A stretch of 64,000 nucleotides of DNA from Bacteroidota bacterium (GCA_003175935.1 PSRI01000138.1:1-64000), one strand, 5' to 3'. Positions 37,164-45,991 are shown, counted from the first letter of the stretch. Numbers and translations: made by a program. Notes: a model not told the origin generated them from the letters alone.

Positions 37164-39551
37164 CTATTCGGATCGCAATTCAGAAGCAGGATTTGTTTTT
37201 GCAGCTTTCCAGCAGTGGAAACTAATCGTAAGCATACACGCCCCTACTACAATTAATGCCGACATGAAGAATACTTCGAAACCAATATTCGTTCTGTAGG
37301 CAAAATTTTCAAGCCAGCGACCAGTAATAATTCTGGCAAGGGGAATTGCGAATAAAAATGAAAGTAGCACAGGCTTCAAAAAATCTAAGCTTAGCATTCC
37401 ATACACTCCGGCGAGGGAAGCGCCTAATGCTTTTCTAATTCCAATTTCTTTTTTTCTTCTGATAGAATTGTAAGCTGCTAATCCAAATAATCCAAGTGAA
37501 GAAATTAATAAAGCAGCTAAGGTTAAACTACTCATCAGTTTACCAAACCTTTTTTCAGAGCTGTACAATTCGTTAAAAGTATCGTCAACAAAAAAATAAC
37601 TCATAGGCAGTCCCGGTGCAAGTTCAGACCATTTTCTTTCAAGTTCAGAAATGGTTTTTTCGATTGAAGTAGAATGAAGTTGAACCGAGATAAATGTAAA
37701 TCGTCCCGTACTCATTCTGAACGTGAGTGGTTGAATTTCCTCCTGTAAAGAATGAAAATGAAAATCTTTGACCACACCTCTTACTATCCCATAATCTTTC
37801 CCTTTTAAAAATCTAATTCCTACTGCTTTTTGAAAATCATGAAATCCTAAGGTCCTGGCTGCAGTCTCATTAATAAGCATAGCTTCTGAACTATCCGTAA
37901 ACATTTCTTTCGAGAATGGCCTTCCAGCAATAGTTTGAACCTGGAACTGCTTAATAAAGTCTTCATCAATTGCATACGAATCCCACTGAGCATTTACGAT
38001 TTCTCCTTCACTATTTTCTATGGAGACAGGATTTTTTCTATTCGCCCTGCCGGGGATGCATCCGGAAAAACAGACCTCACTTACTCCTGGAATTTTTCTG
38101 ATTTGATCTTTTACGGATTCAAAATTTTGAGTGAACCTGTCATCAAATTCATAATCGATCACCAGGGTATGGTCTTTCCTAAATCCAGGGTCCTGGCTTT
38201 GCATAAATTTTACCTGTTTATAAATCACTGCAACCGTAATTAGAAAAATAATGCTGATCGAAAATTGAATCACTACGAGCGCCTTCCTCAAAATTCCTGA
38301 ACTTTTATTGAGAGAAATTTTTTCTTTTAAACTGAATGTTTTGGAGGTTTTTATCTGGTTTATTGATGGATAAATCCCCGAAAGAAGACCACATAATAAT
38401 GCAATCCCTAAAAATATTGCAATGTATTCTGAATTGGTAAAAATGCTATTGGCAATTGTTTTGCCACAAATTGAATTAAAGAAAGGTAGCAACAGGACGA
38501 CTAAGCCAATAGAAAACACAAATGCCAAAGAGGAAACTATAGTAGCATCCATAAGAAATTGAGCAATCAATTGAAACCTGCTTGCCCCAATTATTTTTCG
38601 AAGAGTAGTTTCTTTGATCCTTTCGAAATAGTAAGCGGTAGAAAGATTTATGAAATTCAAACAGGCTAATATTAAAACAAAAATGGCGACCAGTTTAAAG
38701 GCGTTTAGCTCCGATAAATTTCCTGTCGCAATGCTACCAGTCCGGGATCCACGGGCTTTACCATGGAGATAAACGGATGTAAGTGGCTCAATAGATAATT
38801 TATAAGAAGTATTAGGAGTTGAAAATTGTTTTTTGAGCCACGGATCTAATTTGGTTTGAAAAATTTTAGCATCTGTAGATTGTTTCAATTTCAAATAACT
38901 GTAAAATCCAAAATAGCCCCAACTACCTTTTATTGAAGGATTGAAGTCTGCGATTAATGTGGACATTGAAAAAATCATGTCTGCGTGGAACTGTGAATTC
39001 TCCGGCATGTTTTCTATAACTCCGGTTACCATAGCAGGAATCCTACCGTTTACGACTAATCGCTGTCCGACAGGATTTTCAAGTCCGAAATATTTTTTTG
39101 CAGATTTTTGAGAAAGAATAATATTAAAAGGTGCACCAAGCGGATCAGGACTGGCTTGAATTAGTCGAAAGCTAAAAAAGGAAAAAAAATTAGAATCTGC
39201 ATAAGCAATTTTCTCTTCACCAAAATTTTTTTCATTTCTCTGTACCAATAGGTAATCAAGAAATATCCTGGTTGAACTTTCTATTTCTGGAAAAGATTGT
39301 TGCAGACCTGCAACCATCGGTTCAGAACTACTTTGATAATTAGTGCCAGAGGCCGTGTTTACGTCTGTAACCAGTCTGTATATTCTTTCGGAATTTTGAT
39401 GGAATTGATCGTAACTGTATTCAAACTGTATATAAAGAAGCGCGAACCAGACAACGGTTAGGGCAGAAGCCAGTCCCAGAACATTTACAATCGCAAATAA
39501 TTTATGGTTCCATAACCATCTTAGTGAAGTCTTCAGCAGGTTTCTTAACAT
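37164..39551 (-). CDS. MacB/FtsX-type ABC transporter permease
   Basis: A 795-residue protein with two MacB-periplasmic-core/FtsX units. The N-terminal helix LFAIVNVLGLASALTVVWFAL leads into a periplasmic domain with VTGVIENMPENSQFHADMIF. Three FtsX helices follow (about residues 285-400). A second unit starts at LRKALVVIQFSISIIFLITV and ends with three more helices around 690-780, including NSIRRKKEIGIRKALGAS. Such permeases handle substrates like antimicrobial peptides or lipoproteins, but the substrate here is unknown. It has no adjacent same-strand ATPase. It follows the blaI-M56 genes and may belong to their transcript. Confidence 0.88.
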   Translation of the reverse strand: MLRNLLKTSLRWLWNHKLFAIVNVLGLASALTVVWFALLYIQFEYSYDQFHQNSERIYRLVTDVNTASGTNYQSSSEPMVAGLQQSFPEIESSTRIFLDYLLVQRNEKNFGEEKIAYADSNFFSFFSFRLIQASPDPLGAPFNIILSQKSAKKYFGLENPVGQRLVVNGRIPAMVTGVIENMPENSQFHADMIFSMSTLIADFNPSIKGSWGYFGFYSYLKLKQSTDAKIFQTKLDPWLKKQFSTPNTSYKLSIEPLTSVYLHGKARGSRTGSIATGNLSELNAFKLVAIFVLILACLNFINLSTAYYFERIKETTLRKIIGASRFQLIAQFLMDATIVSSLAFVFSIGLVVLLLPFFNSICGKTIANSIFTNSEYIAIFLGIALLCGLLSGIYPSINQIKTSKTFSLKEKISLNKSSGILRKALVVIQFSISIIFLITVAVIYKQVKFMQSQDPGFRKDHTLVIDYEFDDRFTQNFESVKDQIRKIPGVSEVCFSGCIPGRANRKNPVSIENSEGEIVNAQWDSYAIDEDFIKQFQVQTIAGRPFSKEMFTDSSEAMLINETAARTLGFHDFQKAVGIRFLKGKDYGIVRGVVKDFHFHSLQEEIQPLTFRMSTGRFTFISVQLHSTSIEKTISELERKWSELAPGLPMSYFFVDDTFNELYSSEKRFGKLMSSLTLAALLISSLGLFGLAAYNSIRRKKEIGIRKALGASLAGVYGMLSLDFLKPVLLSFLFAIPLARIITGRWLENFAYRTNIGFEVFFMSALIVVGACMLTISFHCWKAAKTNPASELRSE

Positions 39552-39555
39552 GCAC

Positions 39556-39687
39556 TTATTTTAAATCATCTGCACTCAACGTCACGGAAATTTGGTAATT
39601 CATATTTACGGGATAACCGTTTTGTTTGGCAGGGTTCCATTTAGGACCGTTCAGTAATGCGCCGGGTTGTCTATACCAACATAAAGA
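39556..39687 (-). pseudogene. Out-of-frame remnant of a TonB C-terminal domain
   Basis: Directly after the stop of the M56/amidase gene (39651), another minus frame encodes LNGPKWNPAKQNGYPVNM and ends with YQISVTLSADDLK and a TAA stop at 39556-39558. This is the typical last strand pair of a TonB_C domain (KWxPAxQNGxPV). It has no start codon and overlaps the end of the in-frame gene, so it is a remnant: either the original end of the upstream protein cut off by an indel, or debris of a neighbouring TonB gene. Confidence 0.7.
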
Positions 39688-41819
39688 TCATCAGATCGCT
39701 CAGGAAAAATTGTAGTCACATTATCTTTCCGGGGAGCGCCATTGGTATTAATAATTACAACTCCATTTTGTCCCTTAACTCCAAACTTATTAATCGCATC
39801 AGCTTCTTTAAGCACTGTAACTTCAACAACATCTTTTGGATCAAACAAAGAATTCGGGTCGTCTGTATACATTTCTTTTCCATCAACGATATACAAAACA
39901 TTTTTTGGAGTTTTATTTGCTGTATTTAAAGCAGGATTTTTCAATGTAATTGCAATTACTCCATATTTTGCCCTTTGGCCATATTGTTTAGTGGCGGGAC
40001 CATCTTTATAAACTTCAATCTGCAATATATCTTCAGCTTTGATTTGGTTAAGATCAAAACTTTCAGGCATGACTTTCTTATCGATTATAATTATTGGCTT
40101 GCCTTTCATGCTGGTGGGTTGATCTAATGAATGAGGAACCAGGCCACCTTTTTCTGCATCAGACAAACTCATGAACTCCTGCTTGCCATTATTATAAGTG
40201 ACGATTACATTTCCGTCCACTGTGAAATCCATGAATTTGATTTTTTTGTTGGCCCAAACAGCAGGTACTGAATCCGCGCCTGTTGTTGTACCATAGTTGA
40301 CGCTGGAGTTAGGAATAGCATTTGACACATATTTTTCAACCGACGCCAGAATCTTCCTGGCAATAATTTCCTGGTTCTTTTCATTCATGATGAATTTCGT
40401 ATCAACGGGATTAGTCAGGTAGCCACACTCAATTAATATGGAAGGATAACTAATCCCCGGTGCATCCAGAACCCATATTCCCTCCTCCATTCTTTTTCTT
40501 AGTATAGATGAGGTTCTATATACATCCTTCATTTGGTCAATGAAGAACCCACCAAGCATTGCGCTGGAGGCTTCAATGTTTTTATTTTTTGAGGATACAT
40601 AAACAACAAACCCCGAACTATCTGTTTCATTTTTGAGTTGTGGACTGGTTGTATTTACATGAAGAGAAACAAAGGCATCAGCGCCAACGGAGGTGGCATA
40701 AGTCTGGCGCTGCCTCACATCCATCGTTTCATCTTTATCCCTGGTGAGCAAAATAGCTATCTTGTCATTCCTGTTTAGCTCCTTCACTTTTTTGGCAATC
40801 GCGAGGTTTATATCTTTTTCGATCGCACCATTTGCGCCTCTCGCTCCATAATCATCTCCGCCATGCCCGGCATCGATGATAATAGTAACGGTCCTGGACA
40901 GGGGACCGGGATTGTAAAAAGTGCTGGTAATCTCTGCTTTTTTTGTTTTTAAAGTAAAAGCAACAAAAACTAATGTTAGCAACGGCAGTACGAGGATCCG
41001 GCTAAAATAATTGACCCTGGTGTTTTTCATTTTTGTGAGCATAAGTAAGCGGCGTTTAATAGGTGAATAAAAGAAATAATTGTTGAGATTGAACTGGTGA
41101 CGCGGGTAAACCGATTGCAATATCATAGCAGCGAAAGCTGCTGTATCATGTTGATCGAGTGATTTACTATCTGCAATAAATTCATGAATCATATTCAATT
41201 CTCTCCTGATAAGCCAGAAGATGGGATTGCTCCAGAAAAATAATAGTACAAGGTTCAGGAATAATTTGTCCCAGCTGTGCCTTTCGCGAACATGTGCCAG
41301 CTCATGCCTGAATATTTGCTGACCGGTTTCTGAATTGATTTCAATATTCCTGTTCCAAAAAATATAATTGAAGAAAGAAAAGGGGGTACCCTTCGCTTCT
41401 GTATTTACAAAATTGATTTCATGAATTTTTTGAGTGTGATTTTTCGAAGCCAGCTTGTAGACCGTCCAAAGCGTATGACAGAAAAGTATGATGAATATGA
41501 AGCAAACAATTCCATATCCCATGGCCAATAATTGTTCAGATGAAACCTGGAAACCTGAATTTCGGCTTGCTTCCGAAACAATCTCGTCGCCACTTGAAAC
41601 TGCAGTAAGCAAATGGATAACCCGGCTGTCATCCCTTCCTGGTTGATGCAAAATATTTATTCTGATCAGGGGTAAGGTGAGGGATAATATCACAGAAAAA
41701 AGGAGATAAAAGCGATTCCAGTGATGGAAGACTTTATTATGCAGAGCCAAACGATAATAACCATAAAGGATACCAGAGCAAATCACGACTTTAAGCAAAT
41801 AATACAGCAGCGTTACCAT
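39651..41819 (-). CDS. M56 (BlaR1-like) metallopeptidase fused to an N-acetylmuramoyl-L-alanine amidase
   Basis: A 722-residue multidomain membrane protein. Residues 1-290 form an M56 domain: about four hydrophobic helices with the zinc motif HELAH at 172-176 and a downstream EFIADSKSL segment. A further helix lies at about 272-290. Residues about 311-500 are an Amidase_3 domain with zinc ligands in DAGHGGDDYG (His319), Glu334 in GAIEKDINL, VSLHVNT, and the catalytic Glu in LIECGYLTN. The rest holds two segments like the TonB-receptor plug (YGQRAKYGVIAIT, FGVKGQNGVVIIN). It ends in VGIDNPAHY, where the frame appears broken. It is 45 bp after blaI, so sensor and regulator pair up. The amidase domain points to peptidoglycan as signal or target. 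Confidence 0.88.
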   Translation of the reverse strand: MVTLLYYLLKVVICSGILYGYYRLALHNKVFHHWNRFYLLFSVILSLTLPLIRINILHQPGRDDSRVIHLLTAVSSGDEIVSEASRNSGFQVSSEQLLAMGYGIVCFIFIILFCHTLWTVYKLASKNHTQKIHEINFVNTEAKGTPFSFFNYIFWNRNIEINSETGQQIFRHELAHVRERHSWDKLFLNLVLLFFWSNPIFWLIRRELNMIHEFIADSKSLDQHDTAAFAAMILQSVYPRHQFNLNNYFFYSPIKRRLLMLTKMKNTRVNYFSRILVLPLLTLVFVAFTLKTKKAEITSTFYNPGPLSRTVTIIIDAGHGGDDYGARGANGAIEKDINLAIAKKVKELNRNDKIAILLTRDKDETMDVRQRQTYATSVGADAFVSLHVNTTSPQLKNETDSSGFVVYVSSKNKNIEASSAMLGGFFIDQMKDVYRTSSILRKRMEEGIWVLDAPGISYPSILIECGYLTNPVDTKFIMNEKNQEIIARKILASVEKYVSNAIPNSSVNYGTTTGADSVPAVWANKKIKFMDFTVDGNVIVTYNNGKQEFMSLSDAEKGGLVPHSLDQPTSMKGKPIIIIDKKVMPESFDLNQIKAEDILQIEVYKDGPATKQYGQRAKYGVIAITLKNPALNTANKTPKNVLYIVDGKEMYTDDPNSLFDPKDVVEVTVLKEADAINKFGVKGQNGVVIINTNGAPRKDNVTTIFPERSDDLYVGIDNPAHY

Positions 41820-41864
41820 AATATTGAATTCGTTTTGGGTCCAGAATAGATCACTCCAAATTGA

Positions 41865-42224
41865 TTAGCGTTGTTTTTTCAATTCTTTCAGTAATTGTTC
41901 CAACTCTTCAAGACTCAGATTATTTTCTTTAACCATAAAAGACACGGCATTACTAAATGAGCCTTCAAAATAACTCTTCACAATCGTCTTCATGGTCGAC
42001 TTTGAATAGGCTTCCTTACTTACTAAGGGATAGTACTGGTGAGTTCTTCCAAAAACATGTATGCCTACAAATTCCTTTTCAACCAGTATCTTAATCACCG
42101 TGGCTACAGTGTTCTGGTGAGGCTTTGGATTGGGGAGCTCATCAATGATTTCGCGTAGAAAAGCTTTGTCCAGTTTCCAAATCACCTGCATAATTTGTTC
42201 TTCCGACTTAGTTAAATTCTTCAT
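41865..42224 (-). CDS. blaI: BlaI/MecI/CopY-family transcriptional repressor
   Basis: A 119-residue winged-helix regulator. The family signature is at the start (LTKSEEQIMQVIWKLDKAFLREIIDELP), with the recognition-helix region HQNTVATVIKILVEKEFVG. A C-terminal dimerisation part holds SLEELEQLLKELKKQR. In the family, such repressors are inactivated by proteolysis triggered by the M56 sensor encoded next door. Its own promoter carries two dyads that fit this repressor class (see 42258-42295). It is the first gene of the minus-strand cassette. Confidence 0.92.
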   Translation of the reverse strand: MKNLTKSEEQIMQVIWKLDKAFLREIIDELPNPKPHQNTVATVIKILVEKEFVGIHVFGRTHQYYPLVSKEAYSKSTMKTIVKSYFEGSFSNAVSFMVKENNLSLEELEQLLKELKKQR

Positions 42225-42250
42225 GAGTTGTGTAAAATTGATTCATGAAA

Positions 42251-42281
42251 CAAACATAAAACTAAAAATTTAGTTTTACAA
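42251..42281 (-). promoter_or_regulatory. Promoter of the blaI cassette
   Basis: On the minus strand: TTG (42281-42279), a 20-bp spacer, then TATGTTTG (42258-42251), a full match to the Bacteroidota TAnnTTTG -7 element. The blaI ATG lies 27 bp downstream. The operator dyad fills the spacer. Confidence 0.75.
42258..42277. promoter_or_regulatory. Probable BlaI operator 1
   Basis: AAAACTAAAAATTTAGTTTT: two perfect 9-bp arms (AAAACTAAA / TTTAGTTTT) around AA. It covers exactly the spacer between the -33 and -7 boxes of the blaI promoter, where binding would block RNA polymerase. Confidence 0.72.
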
Positions 42282-42295
42282 CTATTTTTTTAGTT
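42280..42295. promoter_or_regulatory. Probable BlaI operator 2
   Basis: AACTA (42280-42284), 6 bp, TAGTT (42291-42295): the same core pattern as operator 1 (AACTA 42260-42264, TAGTT 42271-42275), exactly 20 bp away, about two helical turns. It overlaps the -33 box. Confidence 0.62.
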
Positions 42296-42394
42296 TTTAG
42301 AAAATTTTAGAATTTTTGTGGACAGGTTAGTGGAAAGTATCCTTTATTTGCAAGAGGTTATACTGTAATTTTGATACCAACAATCTAATTGTAC

Positions 42395-43084
42395 ATGTCT
42401 GAAGTTATTTTGGAATTGCAACATGCTAATATCTACCAGGGGAATTCTTTGATTCTTCAGGACGTAAATATTTCTGTTCACAAAGGAGAGTTTGTTTACC
42501 TGGTTGGTAAGACTGGCACAGGAAAGAGCAGTTTGCTTAAAACGCTTTATGGCGAATTGAAATTAAAGGAAGGTGATGGATCAGTGGTTGGGCATAATCT
42601 TAGGAATATGGACTGGAAAAAAATTCCTTTTCTCAGAAGAAACCTGGGTATTGTTTTCCAGGATTTTCAATTACTCACAGATCGCAATGTGCACGATAAT
42701 TTAAAATTTGTTTTGAAGGCAACGGGTTGGAAAGATGAAAAACTGGTTGAAGAAAAAATAAATGATGTGTTGGATAAGGTTGGTTTGAGAACCAAAGGGT
42801 TTAAATTTCCCTTTGAGCTTTCCGGTGGTGAACAACAAAGGGTGGATGTTGCGAGGGCGCTACTCAATTCTCCCAAATTAATTTTGGCCGATGAGCCTAC
42901 CGGAAACCTGGATCCTGAAACTTCTGATGAAATCATGCAGCTCCTGTTCCATATTTGTAAGGACTACGGCACAACAATTATTATGGCTACGCATGATTAT
43001 ATGGTGATCAATAAATTTCCTGCAAGAACCATCAAAACGGAGAGGGGCAGGGTAGTGGATAATGCTACCATATCCATCGAATAA
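42395..43084 (+). CDS. ftsE: FtsE-like ABC ATPase
   Basis: A 229-residue ATP-binding cassette. Walker A is VGKTGTGKSSLLKTLYG, the signature motif is LSGGEQQRVDVARALL, Walker B is LILADEPTGNLDP, and the switch His is in TIIMATHDYMVI. The sequence is closest by eye to FtsE, which with FtsX controls peptidoglycan hydrolases at division, but no FtsX lies next to it. ATG 42395 is used; a TTG six bases upstream is also in frame. Divergent from blaI. Its 3' end overlaps the convergent glycosyltransferase by 20 bp. A -7-like TAATTTTG is at 42366-42373. Confidence 0.82.
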   Translation: MSEVILELQHANIYQGNSLILQDVNISVHKGEFVYLVGKTGTGKSSLLKTLYGELKLKEGDGSVVGHNLRNMDWKKIPFLRRNLGIVFQDFQLLTDRNVHDNLKFVLKATGWKDEKLVEEKINDVLDKVGLRTKGFKFPFELSGGEQQRVDVARALLNSPKLILADEPTGNLDPETSDEIMQLLFHICKDYGTTIIMATHDYMVINKFPARTIKTERGRVVDNATISIE

Positions 43085-44195
43085 GCCTTTCTGCATTTAT
43101 TCTGTTATCATATATTTTTTGCAAGAGTCCGTTTCGCAAGTGGATTTCTTCTTCAGTGAAAGGCTGGTGGTATAATTGAATGAGGATGGATTTGAATCCT
43201 GCAGAATTTCCTGCAATATGACAGGCCGTTTCAAGTCCGCTTCCATTTACCATCGAATCATTGGCGATACAATGTCTGCCACAAAAAACTGCATTTAGCA
43301 GTTTGAATTTTACACCTGTATTATTAAAAGACGGAAGGACATGTATGTGTGCTTTTGAAATCAAATCCTGCATTTCTTCTCCTGAAGGATTTTCCAGCAA
43401 GCAAAAATTCGATTTTTTCCTGGTAAGGGACTTCAATCGGCTTCCTGGATTTTTTCCCGCAATTACAAAAGGAATCTCTAAATCATTAAAAACTTCGTCC
43501 ATGAGCCAGGTGGCAGCCTTCTCGTTTTCGGGAACAGATAGATTCCCGTGATATAAACAAAAAGACCCCATGCCATCTTTTGACATCACATGGTTCCACG
43601 GAATAAATGCCGGGAGATAAGAAATATTACCAGAACCAAATTCACTTTGAAATTCCGCTTTATCTAATTCAGAAATTGCCAGAATTTTTTCGGCTTTTGC
43701 AATGACTCTTTTTTCATATTTTCTCAATAGCCTGCTTTCGTTCCAGTAGTAAAATTTTTTTAATAAATGAGATGAACTTTTTCTCAGGTGGTCATAGTAT
43801 TTGTATTCTACATTATGGAGCCTGAGTATAACTTTGCGGTTCTTAAGTCTGTCCTGATCGAGAAAATAACTGCAATGAATTCCTTCGAGCAAAATTGGAA
43901 ATTCATCGCGTGAAAGGTTTGTAAGAAGTTCCTCATTGCCCCTTGAGCAAACTATGTACGGATATTTATGAGAGAATCCCCGATGACCAACATTTCTTGG
44001 ATAATAGTTTACTGATTCGCAATATTTATTCAATTCGTTCTGTATGCCCCTTCCATATTCGAAACAATGAAGGTGTATCCGCACATTTTGCTGTGAAAGA
44101 TTTTTGATTGTATAAAACATTTCGAATGCACCGCCATAGTCGGGTGGGTAAGGCACATCCAGGCAAACAATATGTATTTGTTTTTCGTTACTCAA
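43065..44195 (-). CDS. Glycosyltransferase, probably GT4-like
   Basis: A 376-residue cytoplasmic enzyme with a GT-B outline. The N-terminal half has a GG-containing loop (VPYPPDYGGAFEMFYTI) and an acceptor-domain HNVEYKYYDHLRK. The C-terminal half has FCLYHGNLSVPENEKAA, PFVIAGKNPG and a nucleotide-sugar site around SFNNTGVKFKLLNAVFCGRH. It probably adds a sugar to a surface polysaccharide or lipid. The substrate cannot be read. It overlaps the upstream glycosyltransferase gene by 4 bp, so the two are translationally coupled. Confidence 0.82.
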   Translation of the reverse strand: MSNEKQIHIVCLDVPYPPDYGGAFEMFYTIKNLSQQNVRIHLHCFEYGRGIQNELNKYCESVNYYPRNVGHRGFSHKYPYIVCSRGNEELLTNLSRDEFPILLEGIHCSYFLDQDRLKNRKVILRLHNVEYKYYDHLRKSSSHLLKKFYYWNESRLLRKYEKRVIAKAEKILAISELDKAEFQSEFGSGNISYLPAFIPWNHVMSKDGMGSFCLYHGNLSVPENEKAATWLMDEVFNDLEIPFVIAGKNPGSRLKSLTRKKSNFCLLENPSGEEMQDLISKAHIHVLPSFNNTGVKFKLLNAVFCGRHCIANDSMVNGSGLETACHIAGNSAGFKSILIQLYHQPFTEEEIHLRNGLLQKIYDNRINAERLIRWIW

Positions 44196-45286
44196 CGAAA
44201 GATATTTTTATAAAACGCGATCAATTTTATCTCTTCGGTTTGCCAGTTCAGAACCTGCTTCGCTTTTCTGCAATTTTCCTTAAGTCTTTTATATAAAACC
44301 TGATCCTGAAGCAAATTGTTCGCTGCCCTCGATATTTCTTCCTGGGTGGGTTCTTTAATAAGGAGTCCAATTTCGAATTTTTCATTAATCTGGTGGTAAC
44401 AGGGATAATCCACACAAACCTGGGGAATTTCAGCGTGGATGTAGTCGAAAAACCGATTCGCCAAAGAATAGTAGTTACTTAGCCCGTTATTTTCAAACAG
44501 GGTCATTCCAATTTTTGCTTCTGCAGTAATTTTTTTTAAATCAGTGGGTTTTAATTTTCCTTCAAATTTTATTTTATTCTCCAGGCCCAGATTCTGGACC
44601 AAATTTTTGGACTGTTCCAAAAAATTTCCATCCCCATAAATTTTGAGAATAGAATTTACATCTTTCATAGCAGGAATCAGTGTTTCAAAACTTCTTCCTT
44701 CGTTTACTGCTCCCTGGTAGATAATGAAACCCTGTCCATCTTCCTGTGGCCTTTCCATTTCCTTTAACCTGGGTACATTTTTTATGGTCTCATAACTCAG
44801 ACCGTACATCTTCCTGAATTCTTCAGCTATCATTTCATTCACGGTATAACCATGCCTGAATTTGGGAACAGTGAATTTTTCAATTCGTTTCCAAATTTTA
44901 TGTATCATGGGACGCGATACTACTTCTTTCATTTCACAAAAAAGTTCGTGGGCATCGTAAACTCTTGGTATTCGTTTGATTTTTGAAATGAAATAACAGG
45001 GCAAAATGGTATCCAGGTCAATGGCGCATATCAGGTCAATTTTTCTGAAAAGCAAAAAGAAAAACAATTTGAAATTGTATTCCAGGTAGGCAATTTTCCC
45101 TTTTTTAAAAATGCAGGTGAGTCTTATTTGTCTGAATGTTGTTGTAAATAACTCTGGAGAATCTTTCCATTTTCTTCCTACAAGGATTACATCGTATGCA
45201 GCGGCCTGAAGGGAATTACAGATTCTTTGCATCCGCTGATCGAATACCAGCTCATTGGTAACCGTAAAATAGATTTTCTTCACCAA
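44192..45286 (-). CDS. Glycosyltransferase family 4-like protein
   Basis: A 364-residue GT-B enzyme. The N-terminus MVKKIYFTVTNELVFDQRMQ is followed by IDLICAIDLDTILPCYF and RVYDAHELFCEM. The C-terminal half shows the GT4 pattern: IIYQGAVNEGRSFETLIPAM, LKIYGDGNF, KIKFEGKLKPTDLKKI and GLSNYYSLANRFFDYIHAEI with its acidic donor-binding residues. First gene of a two-gene minus-strand unit. Donor and acceptor unknown. Confidence 0.84.
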   Translation of the reverse strand: MVKKIYFTVTNELVFDQRMQRICNSLQAAAYDVILVGRKWKDSPELFTTTFRQIRLTCIFKKGKIAYLEYNFKLFFFLLFRKIDLICAIDLDTILPCYFISKIKRIPRVYDAHELFCEMKEVVSRPMIHKIWKRIEKFTVPKFRHGYTVNEMIAEEFRKMYGLSYETIKNVPRLKEMERPQEDGQGFIIYQGAVNEGRSFETLIPAMKDVNSILKIYGDGNFLEQSKNLVQNLGLENKIKFEGKLKPTDLKKITAEAKIGMTLFENNGLSNYYSLANRFFDYIHAEIPQVCVDYPCYHQINEKFEIGLLIKEPTQEEISRAANNLLQDQVLYKRLKENCRKAKQVLNWQTEEIKLIAFYKNIFR

Positions 45287-45415
45287 AAGGATTTGAAAGG
45301 CGGTTTAAGATAGGCAGAATTCTAACGCATAATAAGCTGCAAATTTATTTGTAATCTCAAAAAGTAAATCATCGGGATTTATTTATTATGATTGTACAAA
45401 ATTTTAAGCTTCCAA

Positions 45416-45931
45416 ATGGAAAATTACGCAACTAGTCCCGTTATAACTCCGGCTCCTCAGCGACCTGTTTTGCTGACCATACTGTGCATCCTAACTTTTT
45501 TGGGAAGCAGTTGGGGAATTATTGGTGGCTTTACAAACTATATAACTGCAGACACAGCTTCCCAAATTGCTCAGAAAGCTATAGATGATGCCCGTGAACG
45601 TGCAGATGTCTCTTCAAACAGCGAAGGAGCCAGAATCACTGATAAGGTGACTAACGCCCTTGAGGAAACCTTAAAACCCGAGAATATTCGAGTGAATGCG
45701 ATTTTTAAGGTGATTAGTTGCATTTTGAACATTATTGGGGCATTTCTAATGATTAAGCTGATGCGCGCCGGATTCTGGGTTTATGTCCTCGGAACCCTTG
45801 TAGGAGTGGTTGGCGTTTTTACGGCTTACGGGGTCCATAGCATTGTTGGACTGTTCCTGAGTTCAGGAGCTACTTTTGTGGGAATTTTATTTGTCGTTCT
45901 TTATAGCCTGAATCTCAAGGTTCTAAAATAA
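45416..45931 (+). CDS. Small membrane protein with four predicted helices
   Basis: About 171 residues from ATG 45416 (MENYATSPVITPAPQRP), or 179 from ATG 45392. Pro-rich start, then a helix (PVLLTILCILTFLGSSWGII), a polar loop of about 60 residues rich in Ala/Glu/Asn, and three closely spaced helices to the C-terminus, ending in LKVLK. No enzyme motif is visible. It is divergent from the glycosyltransferases. Function unknown. Confidence 0.7.
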   Translation: MENYATSPVITPAPQRPVLLTILCILTFLGSSWGIIGGFTNYITADTASQIAQKAIDDARERADVSSNSEGARITDKVTNALEETLKPENIRVNAIFKVISCILNIIGAFLMIKLMRAGFWVYVLGTLVGVVGVFTAYGVHSIVGLFLSSGATFVGILFVVLYSLNLKVLK

Positions 45932-45991
45932 AAGCACTGCTTTAAATCCTTCCTATCGCATTGGGTATTCATACGTTATGAAAGATTTACT

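Noticed and set aside
42347-42373. TTTG-N15-TAATTTTG as an ftsE promoter
   Set aside because: The 15-bp spacer is too short for the Bacteroidota consensus; only the -7 box looks right.
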